In this document: positions 1 to 5,569 of the stretch, piece after piece
Numbering within the stretch: position 1 is the stretch's first letter
How the letters are laid out: each line of letters begins with the position of its first letter
Source of the DNA: an uncultured Eubacteriales bacterium
GTDB lineage: Bacteria; Bacillota; Clostridia; Oscillospirales; CAG-272
Assembly: GCA_900321265.1 (NCBI GenBank)
Contig: ONVJ01000301.1
Location: 1 to 5,569 of the forward strand
Length of the DNA: 5,569 nucleotides
Direction of reading: 5' to 3'
The notes under the pieces: model-generated
Database searches by the model: none
Seen by the model: only the letters and a program-made list of their open reading frames with translations
Told to the model about the DNA's origin: nothing
Translations under genes and position numbers: made by a program

Positions 1-1452
1 AGTTTCCTTATATGCAACCTGGGGCTTACCGATATTTGCTTCGACTTTGAATTCACGGAGAAGTCTATCTACGATAATTTCAAGGTGAAGCTCACCCATA
101 CCGGCGATGATGGTCTGACCGGTCTCGGAATCGGTATAGGTCCTGAAGGTCGGGTCCTCTTCGGCGAGCTTCGCGAGCGCGTCGCTCATCTTCTCCTGTC
201 CGGCGCGCGTCTTGGGTTCGATCGCGACGCTTATGACGGGTTCGGGGAACTCCATGTTTTCAAGCACGATCGGGGCCTTCTCATCGCAGAGAGTGTCTCC
301 GGTGGTCGTGTTCTTTACCGCGACCACGGCGGCGATGTCGCCCGAATAGACGGTATCGAGGTCCTTTCTGGCGTTGGCGTGCATCTGAACGATGCGCCCC
401 ATCCTCTCGCGCTTGCCCTTGGTGGCGTTCCAGACGATGTCGCCCGAGTTGAGCGTTCCCGAATATACCCTGAAGAAGCAGAGCCTTCCGACGAAGGGAT
501 CGGTCATTATCTTGAAGGCGAGTGCCGAAAAAGGTTCGCTGTCGTCGGCCTTCCTGAACTCCTCGGCTCCGGAGACGGGATGGACACCCGGGACCGGAGG
601 GACCTCGGTAGGCGCAGGCAGATAGTCGATAATGGCGTCGAGCAGTTTCTGCACTCCCTTGTTTTTGAAAGATGTGCCGCAGACGACCGGGACGAGGTGA
701 TTCGCGAGTGTTGCCTTGCGGATCGCCGTCTTAATCTCTTCGGAGGAGATATCCTCTCCCGAACAGTATTTCTCAAAAAGATCCTCATCGACCTCGGCGG
801 CCGTTTCGATCATTTCCGAGCGGTAGCGTTCGGCGTCGGCGAGCATGTCTTCGGGGATGGGTTCGGTCCTCATGTCCTTGCCCAGATCGTCATAGTAGAC
901 GTCCGCGACCATGTCGATGAGATCGATGATCCCCCTGAAGCCGTCTTCTTTGCCTATCGGCAGCTGAATCGGGACGGGGTTGGCAGCGAGCCTGTCCTTC
1001 ATCATCGCGATAACACGGTAAAAATCCGCACCGGTTATGTCCATTTTGTTGACATAGGCTATTCTCGGGACGTTATACTTGTTGGCCTGTCTCCAGACCG
1101 TCTCGGACTGGGGCTCGACCCCGCCCTTGGCGCAGAAAACGGCTACCGCGCCGTCCAGTACTCTGAGTGAGCGCTCGACTTCGACGGTAAAGTCAACGTG
1201 TCCGGGAGTATCGATGATGTTGATGCGGTGGTCCTTCCAGTGACAGGTAGTGGCGGCGGAGGTTATAGTTATTCCGCGCTCCTTCTCCTGCTCCATCCAG
1301 TCCATGACCGCGTCGCCGTCATGCGTTTCACCCATGCGGTGATTGATTCCCGTGTAGAACAGTATTCTTTCGGTCGTAGTCGTTTTTCCGGCATCGATGT
1401 GTGCCATGATGCCTATATTACGTGTACGCTCGAGCGAATATTCTCTTGGCAT
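1..1452 (-). CDS. fusA: Elongation factor G (EF-G), 3' end beyond window
   Basis: This is a translational GTPase that moves tRNA and mRNA through the ribosome after peptide bond formation and helps split ribosomes during recycling; it is cytoplasmic. The frame is open from ATG at 1452 to the left edge: 484 codons of an expected 690-700, so most of domain IV and all of domain V are missing. All G motifs are visible: G1 AHIDAGKT (residues 17-24), G2/switch [12 protein letters not shown] (59-69), G3 DTPGHVD (81-87), G4 NKMD (135-138) and a G5-like GTSFKNKG (259-266). Domain II follows at about 300-400, and domain III contains [10 protein letters not shown] (450-459). The start [15 protein letters not shown] matches the family and has a Shine-Dalgarno 8 nt upstream. 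It lies 57 nt downstream of rpsG in the usual str order. No frameshift or missing catalytic residue is seen. The identification is essentially certain. Confidence 0.98.
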   Translation of the reverse strand, partial: MPREYSLERTRNIGIMAHIDAGKTTTTERILFYTGINHRMGETHDGDAVMDWMEQEKERGITITSAATTCHWKDHRINIIDTPGHVDFTVEVERSLRVLDGAVAVFCAKGGVEPQSETVWRQANKYNVPRIAYVNKMDITGADFYRVIAMMKDRLAANPVPIQLPIGKEDGFRGIIDLIDMVADVYYDDLGKDMRTEPIPEDMLADAERYRSEMIETAAEVDEDLFEKYCSGEDISSEEIKTAIRKATLANHLVPVVCGTSFKNKGVQKLLDAIIDYLPAPTEVPPVPGVHPVSGAEEFRKADDSEPFSALAFKIMTDPFVGRLCFFRVYSGTLNSGDIVWNATKGKRERMGRIVQMHANARKDLDTVYSGDIAAVVAVKNTTTGDTLCDEKAPIVLENMEFPEPVISVAIEPKTRAGQEKMSDALAKLAEEDPTFRTYTDSETGQTIIAGMGELHLEIIVDRLLREFKVEANIGKPQVAYKET

Positions 1453-1454
1453 TA

Positions 1455-1468
1455 AAAGGTCTTCCTTT
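1455..1468 (-). promoter_or_regulatory. fusA ribosome binding site inside a small hairpin
   Basis: The Shine-Dalgarno AGGAAG (1461-1466) lies 8 nt before the fusA ATG. It overlaps a small inverted repeat: AAAGG (1464-1468) can pair with CCTTT (1455-1459) around the tetraloop AAGA. The five-pair stem is weak (three A-U, two G-C). Any effect would be partial masking of the site, opened by ribosomes arriving from rpsG. The ribosome binding site is seen directly; a regulatory role is inference. Confidence 0.6.
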
Positions 1469-1493
1469 GATAATTGATGATGTGCGGTTTGTA

Positions 1494-1508
1494 CGGGATG
1501 ATTTCCCG
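1494..1508 (-). other. Small hairpin just after the rpsG stop codon
   Basis: CGGGA (1504-1508 in mRNA order) and TCCCG (1494-1498) form a five-pair stem with a 5-nt loop, starting one nucleotide after the rpsG stop codon. No U-tract follows, so it does not look like a terminator. It could be a minor processing or stability element between rpsG and fusA, or have no function. Confidence 0.35.
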
Positions 1509-1509
1509 A

Positions 1510-1980
1510 TCAGTATCTGTAGTGAGCAAACGCCTTGTTTGCTTCAGCCATTCTGTGGGTCTCTTCCTTCTTCTTGAACGCGCCGCCGGCATTGTTTGTC
1601 GCGTCGATAATCTCGGCGGCAAGCCTGTCAGCCATCGTACGTTCGCCGCGCTTTCTGGCAAATCCTACCATCCAGCGAAGTCCCAGAGTCTGGCGTCTGT
1701 CGGCTCTGACCTCGAGCGGAACCTGATAGGTCGAACCGCCTACACGGCGGGCCTTGACCTCAAGAACCGGGCTCACGTTCTCAAGAGCAGCGACAAAGAC
1801 CTCGAGGGGATTCTTGCCCGTCTTTGCTTCAACCTGAGCAAAGGCGTCATAGACAATCGTCTGGGCAACTCCCTTCTTGCCGTCAAGCATTACATTGTTG
1901 ACAAGCTTCGTAACGAGCTTGGACTTGTAAAGCGGATCCGGCAGAACATCTCTTTTGGATATACGGCCTCTTCTCGGCAC
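1510..1980 (-). CDS. rpsG: 30S ribosomal protein S7, GTG start
   Basis: This primary assembly protein of the 30S head binds the 3' major domain of 16S rRNA and lines the E site. In E. coli it also represses its own operon by binding the str mRNA. From GTG at 1980 the protein has 156 residues, the usual bacterial length. It starts (M/V)[15 protein letters not shown], carries the rRNA-binding motif [14 protein letters not shown] in the middle (about residues 72-85), and ends FAHYRY. An in-frame ATG at 1998 would add MKEGST, but that start is unlikely because the AAGGAGG ribosome binding site lies within those six codons and the family begins at the PRRG segment. The gene is 149 nt downstream of rpsL and 57 nt upstream of fusA. 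No damage is seen. Confidence 0.97.
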   Translation of the reverse strand: MPRRGRISKRDVLPDPLYKSKLVTKLVNNVMLDGKKGVAQTIVYDAFAQVEAKTGKNPLEVFVAALENVSPVLEVKARRVGGSTYQVPLEVRADRRQTLGLRWMVGFARKRGERTMADRLAAEIIDATNNAGGAFKKKEETHRMAEANKAFAHYRY

Positions 1981-1988
1981 TGTACTTC

Positions 1989-1995
1989 CCTCCTT
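1989..1995 (-). promoter_or_regulatory. rpsG Shine-Dalgarno that fixes the GTG start
   Basis: AAGGAGG (1989-1995 in mRNA sense) sits 8 nt before GTG 1978-1980, an optimal spacing. It directly follows the alternative ATG at 1996-1998, so it cannot serve that ATG. No good purine-rich site is found upstream of the ATG (the preceding bases read TTCATTCAATTCTA). This supports the GTG start. Confidence 0.88.
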
Positions 1996-2028
1996 CATTA
2001 GAATTGAATGAAATCATAGGTACTCAAA

Positions 2029-2123
2029 AGCATATTTTCTTCTGTGTTGCGCGAGCCGCGTATCCATAAGTGAATAAACACAAATAAATCCGTGACAAGC
2101 TGCGAATATGCTGGATACCCGGC
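2029..2123 (-). promoter_or_regulatory. Possible structured S12-S7 intercistronic RNA (S7 operator candidate)
   Basis: The 149-nt gap between rpsL and rpsG is long for a Firmicutes str operon and contains two long-range helices. Helix A pairs 2112-2123 with 2055-2066 (GCCG plus GTATCCA with TGGATAC plus CGGC; 11 pairs with one G-G mismatch) and starts 6 nt after the rpsL stop codon. Helix B pairs 2105-2112 with 2029-2036 (AGCATATT with AATATGCT, 8 perfect pairs). B's first strand lies in the loop of A and its second strand outside it, so the two form a pseudoknot or are alternatives (position 2112 is shared). In E. coli, S7 binds the rpsL-rpsG intercistronic region and represses rpsG. The complementarity is seen directly; the S7-binding role is inference by analogy. 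Confidence 0.4.
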
Positions 2124-2129
2124 ACCGGC

Positions 2130-2543
2130 TTATTTCTTCGGTGTCTTTGTTCCGTATTTGGAACGTGCCTGTCTGCGCGCGGCGACGCCCTGGGCGTCAA
2201 GCGTGCCCCTGATGATGTGGTAACGAACACCGGGCAGGTCTCTTACTCTTCCGCCTCTGATGAGGACGACCGAGTGCTCCTGCAGGTTGTGACCTTCACC
2301 GGGGATATAGGTGGTTGCCTCGAGGCCGTTGGAAAGGCGGACTCTCGCGATCTTGCGGAGCGCTGAGTTCGGCTTCTTGGGGCTGGTCGTGGTGACCTTC
2401 GTGCAAACGCCGCGCTTCTGAGGCGAAGGAAGATCTATGGTCGCGTTCTTGATGGAGTTGAATCCGCTCTGGAGAACCGGCGCCTTGGATTTGTAGGTCT
2501 TATCCGATCTTCCCTGTCTGACAAGCTGGTTAAAGGTTGGCAT
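2130..2543 (-). CDS. rpsL: 30S ribosomal protein S12
   Basis: This protein of the 30S decoding centre controls proofreading and is the classical streptomycin-resistance locus. It has 137 residues, starting [12 protein letters not shown] and ending [10 protein letters not shown]. Residues 13-40 contain the N-terminal insert typical of Gram-positive S12 compared with the 124-residue E. coli protein. The PQKRGVCT block (41-48), [11 protein letters not shown] (54-64), [17 protein letters not shown] (84-100) and DLPGVRYH (102-109) are intact. K56 matches E. coli K43, and D102 matches D89, the methylthiolation site. R101 (codon AGA, 2241-2243) replaces the usual lysine at E. coli K88; K88R there causes streptomycin resistance in known cases. 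It is the first gene after the promoter at 2636-2664, with an approximately 87-nt leader. The identification is certain; the resistance phenotype is not known. Confidence 0.98.
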   Translation of the reverse strand: MPTFNQLVRQGRSDKTYKSKAPVLQSGFNSIKNATIDLPSPQKRGVCTKVTTTSPKKPNSALRKIARVRLSNGLEATTYIPGEGHNLQEHSVVLIRGGRVRDLPGVRYHIIRGTLDAQGVAARRQARSKYGTKTPKK

Positions 2544-2555
2544 CCCTTGCTGTTG

Positions 2556-2563
2556 CCTCCTTT
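2556..2563 (-). promoter_or_regulatory. rpsL ribosome binding site with long spacing
   Basis: AAAGGAGG lies 12 nt before the rpsL ATG, longer than the usual 5-9 nt. A second weak purine run, AAGGG, directly touches the ATG at 2544-2548 and is too close to act alone. The ATG at 2543 is nevertheless supported by the family N-terminus MPTxNQL. Confidence 0.8.
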
Positions 2564-2579
2564 CTTCATTATTTGTGTT

Positions 2580-2612
2580 ATTCAGCGGGCGGATACTGCC
2601 CTCCGCCCGAAT
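2580..2612 (-). promoter_or_regulatory. GC-rich hairpin in the rpsL leader
   Basis: In the str leader, between the promoter and the ribosome binding site, CGGGCGGA (2602-2609) pairs perfectly with TCCGCCCG (2586-2593) around an 8-nt loop. ATT (2610-2612) and AAT (2580-2582) can extend the stem across a 3-nt bulge. No U-run follows, so it is not an intrinsic terminator. It ends about 17 nt before the Shine-Dalgarno. It could stabilise the 5' end of the mRNA or be a ribosomal-protein binding site. The hairpin is clear; its function is unknown. Confidence 0.6.
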
Positions 2613-2635
2613 GACATCTTTACAAAAGACAAAAT

Positions 2636-2664
2636 ATTATATCATTAAACGGATTTTTTGTCAA
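2636..2664 (-). promoter_or_regulatory. Consensus sigma-A promoter of the str operon
   Basis: A perfect -35 TTGACA (2659-2664) and perfect -10 TATAAT (2636-2641) are separated by exactly 17 nt, with a TGn extended -10 (TG at 2643-2644). The probable start of transcription is a purine near 2630, giving a leader of about 87 nt before rpsL. The match to the housekeeping consensus at every position suggests strong constitutive or growth-rate-linked expression of rpsL-rpsG-fusA, independent of rpoBC read-through. Confidence 0.93.
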
Positions 2665-2700
2665 TACAAACGAAAACAATTAGAAAAATTTTCCCTTTTG
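2665..2700 (-). promoter_or_regulatory. AT-rich UP-element-like stretch
   Basis: The roughly 36 bases just upstream of the -35 are strongly AT-rich, with A and T runs (GGGAAAATTTTTC, then TTGTTTTCG). This position and composition fit an UP element contacted by the C-terminal domain of the polymerase alpha subunit, as in other ribosomal-protein promoters. This is inferred from composition only. Confidence 0.45.
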
Positions 2701-2742
2701 CACAAAAAAACCGGGCTTTTCAAACGTTGATAAAGAACTGTT

Positions 2743-2786
2743 TACCGCTGCCGGAAGGCGCAGAGAGATGCGCTCCGGCAGCGGTA
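2743..2786 (-). terminator. Long hairpin after rpoC, probable end of the rpoBC transcript
   Basis: A 13-pair perfect stem (2774-2786 with 2743-2755) is followed by a 2-nt bulge and a further 5 pairs (GCGCA/TGCGC) around a GAGAGA loop, beginning 22 nt past the rpoC stop codon. It is the strongest fold in the gap. It is not followed by a U-tract (the bases after it read AACAGTTCTTTATC), so it is not a textbook intrinsic terminator. It may mark a weaker termination point, a processed 3' end, or a structure that partly insulates rpoC from rpsL. A T7 run at 2704-2710 lies more than 30 nt further on. Confidence 0.55.
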
Positions 2787-2808
2787 TTGCTCAAAGAGGA
2801 AGGGGCGG

Positions 2809-5569
<2,761 letters not shown>

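Noticed and set aside
85..1170. 361-codon open frame on the plus strand
   Set aside because: It lies exactly antisense to fusA, whose minus-strand translation is a perfect EF-G. It reflects high-GC third-position bias and has no recognisable domain or ribosome binding site.
1474..2001. 175-codon open frame on the plus strand
   Set aside because: It is antisense to rpsG and its flanks; the S7 frame explains the sequence.
2024..2230. 68-codon minus-strand frame spanning the end of rpsL and the S12-S7 gap
   Set aside because: It overlaps rpsL out of frame, has no Shine-Dalgarno and no family resemblance.
2567..2569. ATG just before the rpsL Shine-Dalgarno as an upstream ORF start
   Set aside because: It is out of frame with rpsL, has no ribosome binding site of its own, and its product resembles nothing.
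2704..2720. AAAAGCCCGG followed by T7 as an intrinsic terminator
   Set aside because: The only stem possible is a short one of mostly A-U and G-U pairs with a 3-nt loop. It looks like a terminator at first sight but lacks a GC-rich stem.

Overview
This window is an ordinary housekeeping segment. All coding sequence is on the minus strand, in the order (right to left) rpoC (5' end outside the window), rpsL, rpsG, fusA (3' end outside the window). It is the junction between the rpoBC operon and the str operon, and tuf would be expected next, beyond the left edge. The organism looks like a low-to-moderate-GC Gram-positive of the class Clostridia, possibly near the Oscillospiraceae/Ruminococcaceae. 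The reasons are the 137-residue S12 with a Firmicutes-style N-terminal insert, a beta' subunit without the proteobacterial trigger-loop insertion (SI3), strong AGGAGG ribosome binding sites, and a perfect TTGACA-17-TATAAT promoter. The taxonomic placement is inference from remembered family sequences, not from a search.

Layout: 2809-5569 is the C-terminal three-quarters of RNA polymerase beta'. 2544-2808 is a 265-bp gap holding a long hairpin just after rpoC, an AT-rich stretch, a consensus sigma-A promoter with an extended -10, and an approximately 87-nt leader with a GC-rich hairpin. 2130-2543 is ribosomal protein S12. 1981-2129 is an unusually long 149-bp S12-S7 gap with long-range complementarity. 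1510-1980 is ribosomal protein S7, starting at GTG. 1453-1509 is a short gap with two small hairpins. 1-1452 is the first 484 codons of elongation factor G.

The genes work together: RNA polymerase makes the transcripts, S12 and S7 are primary 30S proteins (decoding centre and head), and EF-G drives translocation against the same 30S surface. The promoter shows that the str genes can be expressed independently of rpoBC. The L7Ae-family gene that Bacillus carries between rpoC and rpsL is absent here.

I see no new genetic system, mobile element, CRISPR array or RNA gene. The points worth a second look are inside conserved proteins and in the leader RNAs: a strongly altered RNA polymerase bridge helix, an apparent 58-residue tandem duplication between the zinc-binding cysteines of beta', an arginine at the streptomycin-resistance position K88 of S12, and a possible S7-type regulatory structure between rpsL and rpsG.
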